Shown: in pieces, positions 33,492 through 46,300 of the stretch
How positions within the stretch are numbered: the first letter of the stretch is position 1
How the letters are laid out: each line of letters begins with the position of its first letter
Source of the DNA: Ipomoea triloba
Taxonomy: Eukaryota > Streptophyta > Magnoliopsida > Solanales > Convolvulaceae
NCBI RefSeq assembly: GCF_003576645.1
Contig: NC_044920.1
Location: forward strand, 13,491,438 to 13,555,437
Length of the DNA: 64,000 bases
Direction: 5' to 3'
Made by a program: the position numbers and the translations under genes
The notes under the pieces: generated by a model
Databases searched by the model: none
What the model saw: the letters and a program-made list of their open reading frames with translations, nothing else
What the model was told of the DNA's origin: nothing

Positions 33492-33825
33492 ACAGAAATG
33501 TAGGAAATGATCCAGGGATATTGTTGTTGTTGAGATCAAGAAGAGTAAGATTTTTCAGGTCGCAAATGAAGGGTGGGATTGTGTTGTTGATGATTAGCCT
33601 ACCAAGCTGAACTTTGGTGACGATGCCATTCCGGCAGGTGATTCCCAGCCAGGTACAGTGGTCTGATGATGAAGTCCAGTGATGAGAGATGTTTGGTGAA
33701 TTCGAAAAGTGCTTCTTTAAATTAAAAAGAATTGATCTTTCAGAATTTATACTACTGGTTTGGAAGAGTCCATGGCAAGGGAAAATAAAGATGAAGAGTG
33801 TGAGGGTGCAGAGGTTTATTGGCAT
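33492..33825 (-). pseudogene. HSL3-like 5' end relic 2 (about 111 codons)
   Basis: From the ATG at 33825, a clean frame gives signal peptide, N-cap and the first LRRs up to GSFPTFL. It is cut at 33491 by CACTA-like sequence. The signal peptide and N-cap (MPINLCTLTLF, ERSILFNLKKHF) closely match the LRR-only gene. The remainder of the gene is absent to the left. Confidence 0.85.
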
Positions 33826-34218
33826 GGTTGACAAGCAACGTGCATATATTTTGGGAATGAAGTTATTCAAGAAATAAGGAATGTTGGCATGAAAATCCTT
33901 CTGGGATTTTGTGAAGTTACAGATTTTGCAGTATTGCACACTCAAGTGACTCAACTCAGTAGTCTTTAAGAAGTCAACGTATAGTAGTAGTATTTTGTGA
34001 TTAAATTTTTTTTAATGATTATATTATTTAATATTTATACCTATTTTTAAATTTGATTTGTTTTCGTGTTTAATAGTATTCTTAATGTAATTTCTAAATA
34101 TATAAATTTTGTATAGTAATACAACTTGTATTATTAAAAGTTGAATTTTTTTTTAAGATAACATAGTAACTGGCTGTTACTAACAATTTAACATCCTGTG
34201 TAAGTTTGTTAATTACAA

Positions 34219-34310
34219 CAAGAAGAATTGATCTGTCAGGACTGGTTTGGGATTGTCCATGGCAGAGGAAAGTGAAGATGAAGAGTGTGAGGATGCAGAG
34301 GTTGATTGGA
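34219..34310 (-). pseudogene. HSL3-like 5' end relic 3
   Basis: Encodes PINLCILTLFIFTFLCHG and on to DRSILL, then loses similarity. The conserved start ATG reads ATT. Upstream sequence to about 34390 is shared with the other relics. Confidence 0.8.
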
Positions 34311-34619
34311 ATGCAATGTGCATATATTCTAAGGTATATTAACAATTTTGTAAGGAGGGAGACTAGACGTTATTGCTGAGTCAACTTAGTAGTCTTTGGG
34401 GAGTTAACGTAGTGGTCTTTTAGTAATTCTCAAAAGATATAACATAGTCTTTTAGTAAGGATAGTTGGCATGCAAGTTCTTCTATCTTGCAGATTTTTGT
34501 GAAGACTTTCATTTTTGCAAGTCAACTTAGTAGTCTTCGCGGAGTCAATATCTACATATTCAGTTGTGATAATGAAGACTGGAGAGAATTTTTTTTTTTT
34601 CTAATAAATTAGTCATAGC

Positions 34620-35090
34620 CCGCGACCCACGCTAGCAGCGGGCCTTCGTGGCTAAGTTCATTAGGTCCACATTTTTGCGGACCATATCTTTTATGATCTT
34701 TTATGATCTTATTAACCGTAGGGCGGTTGTTATATTGTGGACCATGGTTCGAAAATGACGTCAATTCGTTAAATAAAGAAACGGCAGTTGTTATATATTA
34801 ACAAACTCTGTATTTTTTGTGTGTTCATAGCAAAATAAAACTACAATGTACCTAAAATGAAACTATGTCCCATATTGTATTTATATTATCAAATGAAATT
34901 GTAATTGAATTGAAATGATACTTTAATTGTATTGAAATGGAACTGCGATATGTATAAAATGGAATTGAATAACGTGTCTCACATATTGTGTGTATACTGT
35001 CAAATAGAAGTGTAATTGAATAGAAATGATACTTTAGTTTTGCTGAAATGACACTACAGTATGTAAGGGTTGGCGTTTCAAGCTTCGGTT
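34620..35090. mobile_element. MULE-like terminal fragment
   Basis: Contains GTGGACCATGGTTCG (about 34735), AATGACGTCAATTCG and then repeated AATGAAACTA / ATTGAAATGATAC words, recalling the ends and degenerate repeats of the large MULE. GGTCCACATTTTTGCGGACC near 34667 is a short hairpin. Boundaries and completeness are unclear. Confidence 0.4.
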
Positions 35091-35815
35091 CGCTTTTTTG
35101 GGTTTCAGTTTCGATTTTTTGGTTTTAAAAAAATATATACTATTTGGTTTAATATTAGAGTTTGGTTTTAGTTCGGTTTAACATTAAAAAAAACACTCAT
35201 CACCGCAACTCGGATGGGCTATCGAAAGAGCAACGTCAAAGCTCAAGAAAGCTGCAAAAAAGATCATCGTTCAAACTTGTGGCTCCTTCTCCCAAGGCAC
35301 TGCACTCTTGCTCTTGGCTCCACCGCTGGTACTGTAAGCTGAAAGTTACGGTGAAATTGAGATGAAGAAGACAATTAGCATATGAAATGATAGTTTTACC
35401 CCTTATTTTGACGTTCAAATAACAGTCATGTGACGAAAGGACCAACATTGAAATGATTTTGATAGTCAAGGATTAAATTTGTCCAAATTAAAAAATGAGG
35501 ATCAATTTTGGAAAATCACTATACTCGGAGAACTTTTGTTGGAATTAATTCTTAATTTAATTATTTTAATTAAATAATAAAAATAATTATAAAATATTCT
35601 AACTGTTTCTTCGTACACAACAACACCGCCGTAGTCCAGGAGCTCAGGCATTTAGCTATTCCAGATTTCCAGGCAACAAACATCTTTGTTAAATATAAAC
35701 TGCCGAAACTAACCCTCAGTTTCAATTGCGTCAGTTCTGCTTTGTCGCTGAACCCATTTTGATTGGTTCTAAAGCTTTGTAAAAGGACTCAATATACCAT
35801 AACGAGGCGTTTGGT
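35091..35815. other. TE debris, no gene
   Basis: CGGTTYGGTTT-type text (35090-35190) resembles common retroelement sequence. A small open frame at 35162-35365 has no recognisable homologue. The rest is AT-rich. Confidence 0.3.
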
Positions 35816-36607
35816 TGGAGATAAAAAATTAGGTGAGAAATGAAATGTGATTCCATTGGAAAAAAAATAACGTGAAAATAAAGTGAGAGTTTAAATTCCA
35901 GTATTTGGATAGCAGGTAATTAACATGTTTTTGGGTCTCATTGCATCAAAATGAATTGTTTATGAATGTAATTGTACATTTGCTGCTGCTTCTTCTTCTC
36001 CTCCTTCCTCCTCCTCCTCCTCCTCCTAATAATGCAAATTTTCAATCACTATTGCATATAAATAAAGAATTTGATCATTCTCTATTGCATCAAAGTTAAC
36101 AAGCACACAACTCACGCCATTCACTGTTGCATTGATCGGTGCACAAAATGAACATTATACAACACACCCACTATCAATGCACAGAATGAAAATTTTGTTA
36201 TTCAAAATTTAGGCAAATACGCTATATACACATATTAAATTTAAATACTTGAGAATTTTGAGAAAACATAGTTGATTAAGGTTGGCCTAGAATGATTATT
36301 GTTCAGGAACGACATTCTCTATTGACAGCAGTGGAAAAATAATACACATTATAATCTAGAAGGGAAGGTCAAGCTAAGCATTAATATTAGTTTAAAAAAA
36401 AAAAAGGGAGGGGTAATTTTGTCTTGGATTATTTTTTTTTCTTCGTAAAATTTCCGGAATTAAAATCCCGGAGGGCTATGGGATTCTAATTCCATGAAAA
36501 TGAGGAAATTGCAATTCCCTCCAACCAAACAAAAGAATTTAGTTGCCTTCAGAATCATGTGAGAATTAAGTGGGAATCAAATTGTAATTCTCTCTAACCA
36601 AACGCCC
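35816..36607. mobile_element. MITE-like element with GGCGTTTGGTTRGAGA ends
   Basis: Inverted ends GGCGTTTGGTTGGAGA (35816) and TCTCTAACCAAACGCC (to 36606) enclose about 790 bases without a gene. A short CTC/CCT microsatellite lies near 35998-36026. No clear target duplication. A related fragment with GAATTGCAATTCC text is at about 40700-40855. Confidence 0.6.
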
Positions 36608-36844
36608 AAAGCATTGTGAACAAATTTGACCATTTTTCCCAATTCAATTACAGACTCCTATTTTCCTTAATTTTCCTGAAAATTAAATTACCAAAACATG
36701 CAAAAGTTAGCAAATAAGGGTAATTTAATTAGTCAAACATAAAATCCAATTAACTGTTCAATCTTTGCAAATACAAACTTCTTCCGGACTGGTCTAATTA
36801 AGGAGAAAAGTATTGACTATATTAGTTTTTTCATACCAAATAGT

Positions 36845-36960
36845 TGAGGATGCAGAGTTTGTTTGGCATGGTTGGCATGCAATGTGCATATATTCTGGGC
36901 AGTGATTGCTGGCATGAAAATCCTTCTATCTTAACAGATTTTGTGAGGAAGACTAGCCAC
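36845..36960 (-). pseudogene. HSL3-like 5' end relic 4
   Basis: Matches the upstream region and first codons of the family (GCATGGTTGGCATGCAATG and GCATGAAAATCCTTCT words). The coding part ends after about 10 codons. Very similar to relic 1. Confidence 0.65.
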
Positions 36961-37029
36961 GAAGTGGTCTTTTAGTAATTTTCAAAAAATATAACATAGT
37001 AACTTGGAAGGGAGTGGGTTCGAAACTCA

Positions 37030-37208
37030 GTGAAGATGTTTGGCGAATTTGAAAAGTGCTTCTTTAAAGAAAAAAGATTTGATCTTTCGAAATTGATACT
37101 ACTAGTTTGGGATTCTATATGGAAGGGTAAAGTGAAGATGAAGAGCGTAAGGATACAGAGATTGATTCTGGTTGAGAATGATATTGTTGACATACATGCA
37201 ATGGGCAT
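37030..37208 (-). pseudogene. HSL3-like 5' end relic 5
   Basis: Encodes RINLCILTLFIFTLPFH and then LKKHFSNSPNI before similarity ends near 37030. The signal-peptide region is closer to the intact genes (STRINLCIL) than to relics 1-4, so it comes from another family member. Confidence 0.8.
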
Positions 37209-37250
37209 ATATTCTGAGCAGTGACTTTAAGGTTTTCTTTAAAGGCAAAG

Positions 37251-37727
37251 ACTTGTGTGAGATTGTCTCACCGTAAGACGAGTCGAGTTGGGTCCATGTA
37301 AGAATAAAATTTTTGTTATTTATAATGGTAAGTGTAATATTTTTAAGGTAAAATGTACTACGTAATACTTTTACATTTCGATTTAAAAGTATTACATTTT
37401 TCCTCAAAAGTATTATATTTTTTCTTATAAATAAGGGGAAGATTACTTATTATGGAAAATGTAATACTTTTGATAGAAAATATAATACTTTTACATCAAA
37501 ATGCAAAATTATTACTATACATTTTTCTTCAAAAGTATTACATTTTTCCTTATAAATCACAAAAATTTTATTCCTGATTAGTATTACATTTGAGCATATA
37601 AGTATGACATTTGCATGTTGATTCAACACGACCCAACCCGTCTCACAAATAAGGACATTTGCATGTTGATTCAACATGACCCGACCCGTCTCACAAATAA
37701 GGATCCATGAGACGGTCTCACACAAGT
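37251..37727. mobile_element. MITE with ACTTGTGTGAGA ends
   Basis: Inverted ends ACTTGTGTGAGATTGTCTCAC and GTGAGACGGTCTCACACAAGT enclose 477 bp with repeated GTATTACATTTT words and paired GACCCGACCCGTCTCAC-like blocks. No target duplication was identified. A small related piece is at about 42670-42760. Confidence 0.75.
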
Positions 37728-37784
37728 GTGATCCTTCGTTAAATAAGGATTGTTATCCTCTTTCAAAAACCCTTGTATAATAAT

Positions 37785-37971
37785 TTTTTTTGGTAAATTC
37801 ACGGGGTCTTTCTCCGTCCGTTTAACGGTGCGGGTCCACCCACGTTCGCTCCGAGAGGCACAGGAGCTGGCCCAAGCGGAATCGCCGCTTGTGGGAATTG
37901 GACCCGGGTTCTCCCGAAATTCCTCCCCACAAAGAGAACTCACTTGCCACTTGAGCTACCCCATTGGGTTA
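37785..37971 (-). mobile_element. tRNA-derived SINE, family 1 copy C (complete)
   Basis: Flanked by the exact 15-bp duplication CCCTTGTATAATAAT (37770-37784 and 37972-37986). On the minus strand it starts AACCCAATGGGGTAGC, has an A-box-like GTAGCTCAAGTGG and a B-box-like GGGTCCAATTCCC, and ends in an A run. These are pol III promoter elements of a tRNA-related SINE; mobilisation would need a LINE. At 187 bp it is the least decayed of three copies. Confidence 0.9.
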
Positions 37972-38034
37972 CCCTTGTATAATAATGATATAATAATAAA
38001 AATAACAACAAAGGCAAAATAATAATTTACATTA

Positions 38035-39550
38035 TGTAACACCCCAATTTTCACATCTTAAATTTATTACAAAATCACTAATAATATATTGCGGAAGCTT
38101 ATACATCTAACCAAAAGAAAACGGGTGTTACCGCCACGCTCAGGTATCTTTCCTATACCCAAACGCTAAGGCTAATTTATAACACTTAATACATCATCCC
38201 CATTTCAAACTTAATACAACCGGATATTTCTCCAAATGCTAAAACTTCCAGGGTGTCTATTCTAAGATAGAGTAGATCTCAACCTCAACTTCCATCCTAT
38301 TCATGTCGTAAGGGTCGGCACCCATCATACACGGTATATACATCTCATAGCCATCCCTGGGCATGTGTACTCCGACGAATCCTGGGGTTCGTCGGGCTAC
38401 ACGAGCCTACGCTAGATGGCATCTGTTATGAAACACAATGAAGTATAGTTAGCACGACGGCTAAGTAAGAAAATCCATGGTCACTCAAAATTCAACAAAG
38501 GTTTTTCAAAACAAGTATGTAAGAGTTTTGTAACTTTACCCATTTGTTGAGATTTCACCTGTAAATAAGTTAGCAACGAAGACTTGCACAAAAAGAGATT
38601 AGTGAACCACTATCAACCTTTCATTTTGGATACAATCATTTCTTCTTAGTGTCGATACAGAATAACTCTTTCTTACTTTTAAATCTTTCTTAGTTTCATA
38701 TTAGCAAGCGTGAGGCTTTTGGAGTATTCTCTTAACTCCCTCTTTGACCACTTGGATCATCGAACTCGGGTTCAGTGGTCGTCACCCGGTCTAACACTGA
38801 TCCCCTGGACGTAAGGTTCGTTAGAATGATTCCTAGCTGGCCCTACTAGGTCCATAAAAACGACACCTACCCGGACTTTTGGAGTAACTATACCTTAAGT
38901 GTGCACACCCCCATAGGAATACCTCATCCTATGAGTTATACAGTACTCGGCGAATAGACTTCGCCCCTTTTAGTATGAACTGATCATACGATGTAAACAA
39001 CCACTGGGAAATGGCATTTAAGCCCGCTTCATCCCGTAGGCTAATCAAGGTCCTCCTCAACTTACTTAGAAACTAAGGTTTGGAAAACATTTTCCTTTCT
39101 TTAGTTTTTTCTTCCTTAAATCATTCCTTTTTGGGCATATTTCACATTTGAGTCCAATACTTGAAATTGGCTACCTCATTAGCCCAAGATGGTGATTTTG
39201 TTTAAAATGGATTTTTCAAAATACTTCCAGTGCCCGTAGGCTTTCCAAATATCATTTCTCATCTTTCAAGAAAGGTACCCACTTACTAATAATGAATTTT
39301 CCTCACACCAAAAATAAGGTTTTTGACAACCTATTTACCAAAATAACATACGTTCTTCGACATAAGTTTCATAAACATTTTTATTTGCCCAAAGGCTTTT
39401 CAAGCATAGTTCCAAAATCATTTGCATATCTCACCACTCCATCATATACAATACTAGTAACACAAAACACACTTTGTGCACATGTATGTATCATCTATAC
39501 ATATTACTCATAAGTAGCAAGCATATACAACATAACCTCTTCCTAATACC

Positions 39551-39605
<55 letters not shown>

Positions 39606-40696
39606 TATATTACCCACCTAGTTATATGCTCATATATTCTACTAACACTTACATAGATCCATATATTCTAACACAAAGCTCATAAATTCCTATTTCCACT
39701 ATCAATCATCAAATCTTAAGTGACAAACCAACTTAAGGGATTTCTTACCTTTTTGGGTGAAGCTCTTTTGGCAAGAATGGCTTTTGAACCTTTTCTCAAT
39801 TCTTTCACCAAAAATTCCTAAGCAAAACATACCACCATAACAATAATTTTTAAGAGATTTTAACCTATAGTTAGGTTCTAGGGAAGAAAACAAAGCTTTT
39901 AACCAAACAAAAATAGAAATTTACCGAATATTTGTGGTCTTGATGAAGGATTCTAGCTATGGAGGTTGCTAATCTTGAAAATGAATATGAAGAATTTCTC
40001 TCTCTTTTCCTCTCTCTTTATTTCGGCCAAATGGGATAAGAATGAAGAAACTTGGAGATCAAGTCTCTATTTATAGCAACTCTAAATTAATTTAATATAA
40101 GCATGTGGTGTAGGGAGTTGCCAAGTGTCAAATTCCTATGGTAACTCAAGGAAAATATCTTTGGCTAGACTGTTAAGGGTTAAAACAGATACAGTTACGG
40201 TAGGAAATAATTTAGGTAGGGGTAAATTCGAAACCAAAATTATCCCAAACTCAATTCTAACCTTAGTTTCTAAAATCGGGCAATGTTCGGTACATCGCGA
40301 AATACAGCATGCTACGGTCAAAATAAATTTTCACTATTACGGGCTAATTTAATTTAATAGGAAATTCAAGGTTCACAGTATGGTGCCTAATAACCCACTT
40401 CCTAGGACAATCGGGACAGAACACATACTCCTAAAAATTTTTATGGTAGAAAAATTAGAGAATTATAAATGGACCAATAAAATTGGGCTAAAATAATTAA
40501 TTTGGAATTGGGCTAAAGTTAGGTTCAGAACATTAAGAAATAATCACATTTAGGGTTAGGGATTTAAGTAGTAAAATAAAAATATGTTGACCCAATGCCC
40601 ATAACAAAATAGTTAGATTTATATAAAATAATAATAATAATCCTTTTTGAAAATATTTATTAAAATAATAATGTTAGGAAAATACGGGGTATTACA
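38035..40696 (-). mobile_element. Solo LTR B (2662 bp)
   Basis: Plus-strand ends are TGTAACACCCC and GGGGTATTACA, with the 5-bp duplication CATTA (38030-38034 and 40697-40701). Read on the minus strand it has a TATAAATA box (about 40065-40075) that would drive leftward transcription, then the GGTAAG block (39728-39749). Near 38946 it has one copy of the hairpin amplified in LTR A. It contains a TA microsatellite (39553-39602) but no internal retroelement genes. Confidence 0.85.
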
Positions 40697-41056
40697 CATT
40701 AAAATTATAATTCCACAAACTATGAATTGCAATTCCTATGATAGGACACCAGGAATTGCAGTTCTCTCCAACAAAACCATGGAATTGTAATTCTATGGAG
40801 TTTGGTAGAAACAGAATATTAGAATTACAATTCCATTCTACCAAACACCCCCTTAGGTGATGTTTGGTTAAAACTTTTGCACCTTAGTATGAGTTTTGAT
40901 ACCCATTATCATGTTTGTTTGTCTATTTTTTTTTATCTTATTATTAGATTCAAATCTTTTAATAATTACAAAACCTATTACCATTTTATATCCTTTACTT
41001 TTAAAAAGTAGAATAAAAATGAAAAAAAAAACATTGTTCATGCATTAAATAAATAA

Positions 41057-41113
<57 letters not shown>

Positions 41114-41503
41114 GTATGTGTATATATAGGTATTAGGGTTGTGATATGTTTCTATGGTTATCCTTCAATATACAATAAGGCTATTTATACTATTATACTA
41201 ATGCTTATAATTATTAAGCAATCAAAATTGTACTGTTCTAACTATACAAGGTAATGATTCACTGGTATTACATAATTTCCTCGCCCTAGTTGAGATTTAA
41301 TCTACTTATACCATGGTGTACCTATGCTTTCATCTTGTTCCCCATGAACAAGTACATGTACGGGGTTCTTTTATGAGCTGGATCGAATTGAATCCCTGCA
41401 AAATGTGAGGCACATGAGTAAAAGCACAAGACTCTAATCACCATGTATTAATTGGTACTTCTATAACATTTTATTCAAAGCACAAAAAAATAGGGAGTAT
41501 AAT

Positions 41504-42030
41504 TTATACCTTTATTTTCGAACCAGTATTAGGACAATATTTCTTTATATGTCTTGTTTTCGTACTGAAAGAAACACCTAACAGCCTTTTGAATTTGACC
41601 TGCTTGGATTCATTGGGACCTTGTTCTTCTTCATTCCTCTTACCTAGTTTGAACTTGTTTCTATTAGAACCATAATGGAATACAAGATGAATAGAATTAT
41701 CCTTCATTTTCTTCAGTATCCTGTATCCCTTCCTCTTGATGTAGTAAATGTTTAAGTTCTAAAAAATCTCCACTTTATTTCAAAAAAAAAAAAATCTCCA
41801 CTTTTTCTTAAGGGTGTTATAGTTCACCTAGAACTGAGCAAACTTTGCTGGTGGAAGAAAAATAATAAAGAAGTTTACAAACCAAGAATCATCTACTTCC
41901 ATTCCCTATACCTTGTTAACTTTTGTGAAAGATTGGCCATCTCATCACAAATTCACAATGATCACGGATTGGCTTGGAGTTCAACCCATTCAACTTAACC
42001 ACAACATTTCCCAGATGCAAAAAGGTTAAT
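41504..42030 (-). pseudogene. Ty1/copia gag relic, right duplicate
   Basis: The same fragment as at 626-1140, with further decay: the zinc-knuckle region is frameshifted and retains HIKKYCPNTG, and the gag helix region has small indels. No other retroelement gene is present. Confidence 0.55.
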
Positions 42031-42223
42031 CAAAGCTGCAAAAATTCATACATGCTTACCATTAATGTCGTGAGTTAACAATAACATATTCAAAATTTTA
42101 ATAAATAATAAACTTTCAATATGCAATGAAGTTCAACTTTCGGTAATACTTTACATAACATAACTAATGCCAAAATAAACACAATTTATTGGACAATAAC
42201 AAAATACTTCAGTTAAATAAGTA

Positions 42224-42378
42224 AGGTATTTTTTCTTCTCCCAAAAGGTTGAATCCCCAATCGCAAGGGACCCCACGCCCCAACCCGACAAAGTATCTCG
42301 GAGGATATAAATCATAATAACTCAACCGAACATAGAGACTAGAACTTTGCTCACTGCGTACAAAAAGCGCCACTCACA
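42224..42378. mobile_element. 155-bp SINE-like insertion specific to the right copy
   Basis: Flanked by the 10-bp duplication TAAATAAGTA (42214-42223 and 42379-42388); the left copy has one such site near 1313-1322. It has a B-box-like GGTTGAATCCCC near 42248 but no clear A box or A tail, so the SINE label is tentative. It is unrelated to SINE family 1. Confidence 0.6.
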
Positions 42379-43085
42379 TAAATAAGTATGCTATCTTTGA
42401 ATATACATATCACTCTACCTAGATCCATTGATATGTCCATTTAAATGTTAGACTATATGCAATTGCTCACCTTGGGTAGCAATAAACTGTATAACTTCAA
42501 TCATTCATATAACACACTATATCATTCTTTAAAGACATCCCTTAAATATGAACATTAAAATGTGTCTTAATGTTACAACTCACAAGAAACTCACTAATCA
42601 ATTAGCAAGGAAACAAATGAGTCAATGCTGCATGTGCAATTAGCAAGGAAACAAATGAGTCGCATTTGTGTGAAGTTGTCTCACAAAAATCTTAATCCAG
42701 AGATAAGTCGAATTTAGAATAGTTGTTTATTACTTATGATAGAAATCATAATACTTATTATAAAAAATTTAATACATATTTAAAATAAATAAATTGTTAC
42801 TTATAGTATAATAGAGATATTGTTATAATGATCAAAAACACCTTTTATGACCAAAAAAATCATTATAGCTAGGAAGCCATCTCAAGCGATAAAACATGCG
42901 ACTAAACTATAGTGACTTTGTCACGATTTCCACAAAATATGATGTACTTAGAAGATATGACTTACCTGCATCCATGAATTATTTGAAATTGCAGAAGATA
43001 CTCCCGTACACGTACATTGATTTTCTCCTTGTGTTGTTCTACTTTCTGAATTTCTAAATAGACACTCTTCTTTTGTGTGTCTAAA

Positions 43086-43270
43086 CCACAAGGTGATTCG
43101 GGTCTTTCTCCGTCCATTTAACGGTCGGATTCCACCCAAGTAATTATCATTCGCTCTGAGGAGAGGCACAAGAACTAACTCAAGAAAAATTGTCACTTGT
43201 GGGTATTGAATCGGAGTTATTCCGAAGATCGTCCTTACAACAAAATTCATTTGCCACTTGAATCACCCCT
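43086..43270 (-). mobile_element. tRNA-derived SINE, family 1 copy B
   Basis: Duplicate of the SINE at 1972-2158, about 85 bases downstream of the receptor gene. It shares the family blocks with the complete copy at 37785-37971. Borders are approximate. Confidence 0.7.
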
Positions 43271-43354
43271 TTGATTAATAGAGATGTTGAATTCGTAGTA
43301 AAACAACCCATACTCAATTTGTCGAGTCCATTCTATCTTCTATATATTTTTAAA

Positions 43355-46300
43355 CTACAACTGGCCTGGCTTTAAACCATCATCTCCATCTTCCAATATC
43401 CCCTCACTACTAGAACACTTGAGAAGCGGTGAAACATCGCGCTCACTAACACTCATTTCTTTTCCATTTGCTGATTGAGAGCTGCAATCGAGGAGGAACC
43501 GCAAGACCTCTCTCATGGAGGGTCTTTTAGCAGGATTTGCACCAGTACAGAATATTCCCAGCCTGAACACTCCACACATCTCATCAATGTTCTCTGCCTC
43601 CTTTATTTCCTCATCTAAAGCATCCTCAATGGGGTTTCCTTCTTGAACATAGTATCGCACCCAGTCAACTAGGCACCAATCCATGTCTCCATCGTTCGGC
43701 TCTCTTCCCGTCACTAGTTCCAGAAGTATCACCCCGAAACTATACACATCAATCTTCTCATTCACTTTTCTAGTGTGTGCATACTCTGGAATAAGCATTA
43801 AAGTAGAGGTTTAACTTACGAGACATTACAGAGTTTAAGTAGGGGTGTCAAAGTGGGTCAAAATGTGTGGTTTAGTTCTAATCCAACCCTTAATGGGATG
43901 AGTTAGAACTTAAATTTTTTGTCTGCGAAAATGCAGGTTCACTGGCTTAGCCCGTGCGAGTTGGTGGGCTACGCGGGCTAGTCCGATGGGCCATGGACCA
44001 ACTCGCGGGCTTTCCTAAAATATATATATACTAAACATAATTTTATCAACATTATCCGCTCTAATTTGTCAATGTAATTCCTAGATTTTTTTCAAAACTC
44101 ATCGCACTCGACCAAATGTAAATATCCACCTTCACTTTTCAATTTTCAATTTTAGTTTAGTGGTTTAACCTATGCGATAAACTTGACAATCCGCAATTAG
44201 GACCAATCCAATCTAAAAGAAAAGCCATTTAACCCAACAGTCCTGCAGGACTTGCCCAAAATCTAGCAGGTTGGTCCAATTAACATCTCTAGTTTCAAAG
44301 TCTTGAAATATATAGTGACTTACCAGGAGCTATATAGCCAAAGGAGCCAGCAACTGTGGACACTATGTTGGGATCTCCATGCTTTATCAATGTTCTGGCG
44401 AGGCCAAAATCTGCAATCTTGGCATTGAACACTGAATCTAAAAGAACATTGCTGGATTTCATATCTCTATGAACAATTGGTTGTGAGCAATCGTGATGCA
44501 TATAGGACAACCCTTGAGCAGCTCCAATTGCGATGCGTAGCCTAGTAGGCCAATCCAGGAATTCGCCGGGTGGTCTTCTTTTTGCATGAAGCCATAGGTC
44601 AAGGCTGCGATTTTCCATGTATTCATAAACAAGTAGGTTTGATTCTTCACTTGAAATGTAGCACCAGAGCTTCACTATGTTGGAATGACGAATTGTGCCC
44701 AATATCTGAACCTCTGCTTGAAACTCCTTCTCAAGCATCTCATCCAACTTGTGCTTGCTCCAAATCCTCTTTACAGCAACTTTCTCTCCATTACTCAATG
44801 GCACAACATAAACTTTCCCTGATCCACCACTCCCGACCACATTTTCCTCTCTTAAATTTGGTATAATGTTTGATTGGTTGAAGCTCAAAGTGTGGAATGA
44901 TTTGAGCTTCCAATCGCGAGCCAATAATGCTCGTTCTCTTTTCTTGTAACTTCTGAACAAATACACCATATATAGAATGATCACTACAAATAAAAATGCT
45001 ACTGTACTTCCTAGAATGGCAATAACTTTGGCTGAAATCTTGTTGGATTTCTCAGATTTTGCCCCACAATCCCTGAGGCCTATTGAGGGCATAGTAGCAC
45101 AAAGACCAGGATTATTCAAGAAGCTCCTTTGGAAAGCTGCACCTTCAAATTGATCTGGGATTTTCCCCGAGAAATGATTGGAGGACAGATTGAGTGAAAT
45201 TGGTTTACGGCCAATTTCAGGTGGTATTTCCCCGGAGAATTGGTTTTCAGACAGGTCTAGCTGATAAAGGTTTGGTAAAAGACCTAGTGCTGGAGGTATT
45301 GTGCCGGAAAGCTGATTTCTACTGCAAGTCAATGTGGACAATGACTTCCAAGATATAATATTTTTAGGAAAATTTCCAAAAAGCTTATTCCCATCAAGCT
45401 TAAGGACTGATAACGAACTAAGAGCCGTGAGCTCTTGAGGAATTTTACCTGTTAAGAGATTATTGCTTGCCCTGAAGGTATCTAGCTTGCTCCAAGAAGA
45501 GATTTCAGGTGGAATTTCACCCGAAAATCGGTTGTTGCTGATATCAACTAGAGATAAATTTGATGCCACCTTTTGTGGAAGCTGACCAGTGAACTGGTTA
45601 TTGTTAATCAACAACCTTGCCAAATTCCTAGCTGTCCACAAACCATCAGGAATTGTACCAGAAAGATTGTTTCTCTCAACCCTGACTCCACTCAAGGTGT
45701 TGCAATCCTCAAGTGATTTTGGCAGCCCACCCGTGAGATTGTTGTCAAAGACAAACATGCCAGACAACATCTTATTATCACACAAACCATCTGGGAGTGA
45801 TCCTGTAAGATGGTTTGTGGAAACATCAAAAATTTGAAGCATCGAAAATCGACCAAAATCTGGTGGGAGTTCACCTGACAGATTGTTCTTGAAAAGCTTA
45901 ACAGTAGACAATGCTGGCAATCTCCCTAAGCCTACTGGTATTTGGCCTGATAATTGATTCATGAACAGGGCCAACCCCTCCAACTTAGCCAGATTTCCCA
46001 AGTCTTCTGGAATGCTCCCTGTCAGGCTGTTATTAGAAAAATCAATTGTCTTCAAATTCAAGGCCATAACTGGGCGAGGAATAGGCCCTGACAACCTGTT
46101 CTTGTAGAGGAAAATTGTGGTCAAATTCTTGAGCAGAAACAAGTCATTAGGAATGTTCCCACTCAAGTCATTTGTATTTAAATCCAGGTACTCTAGAGCT
46201 TCCATGGCACTCATATTTTTTGGGATTTTGCCTATCAAATTGGCCTGTTGCATCCAGAAGATCCTCAGTTTCTTCAACTGGGTAAAACTTGGTGGGATTT

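Noticed and set aside
37900..37971. tRNA-like A and B boxes on the minus strand
   Set aside because: They belong to a SINE with A tail and target duplication; no cloverleaf or intact tRNA body was seen.
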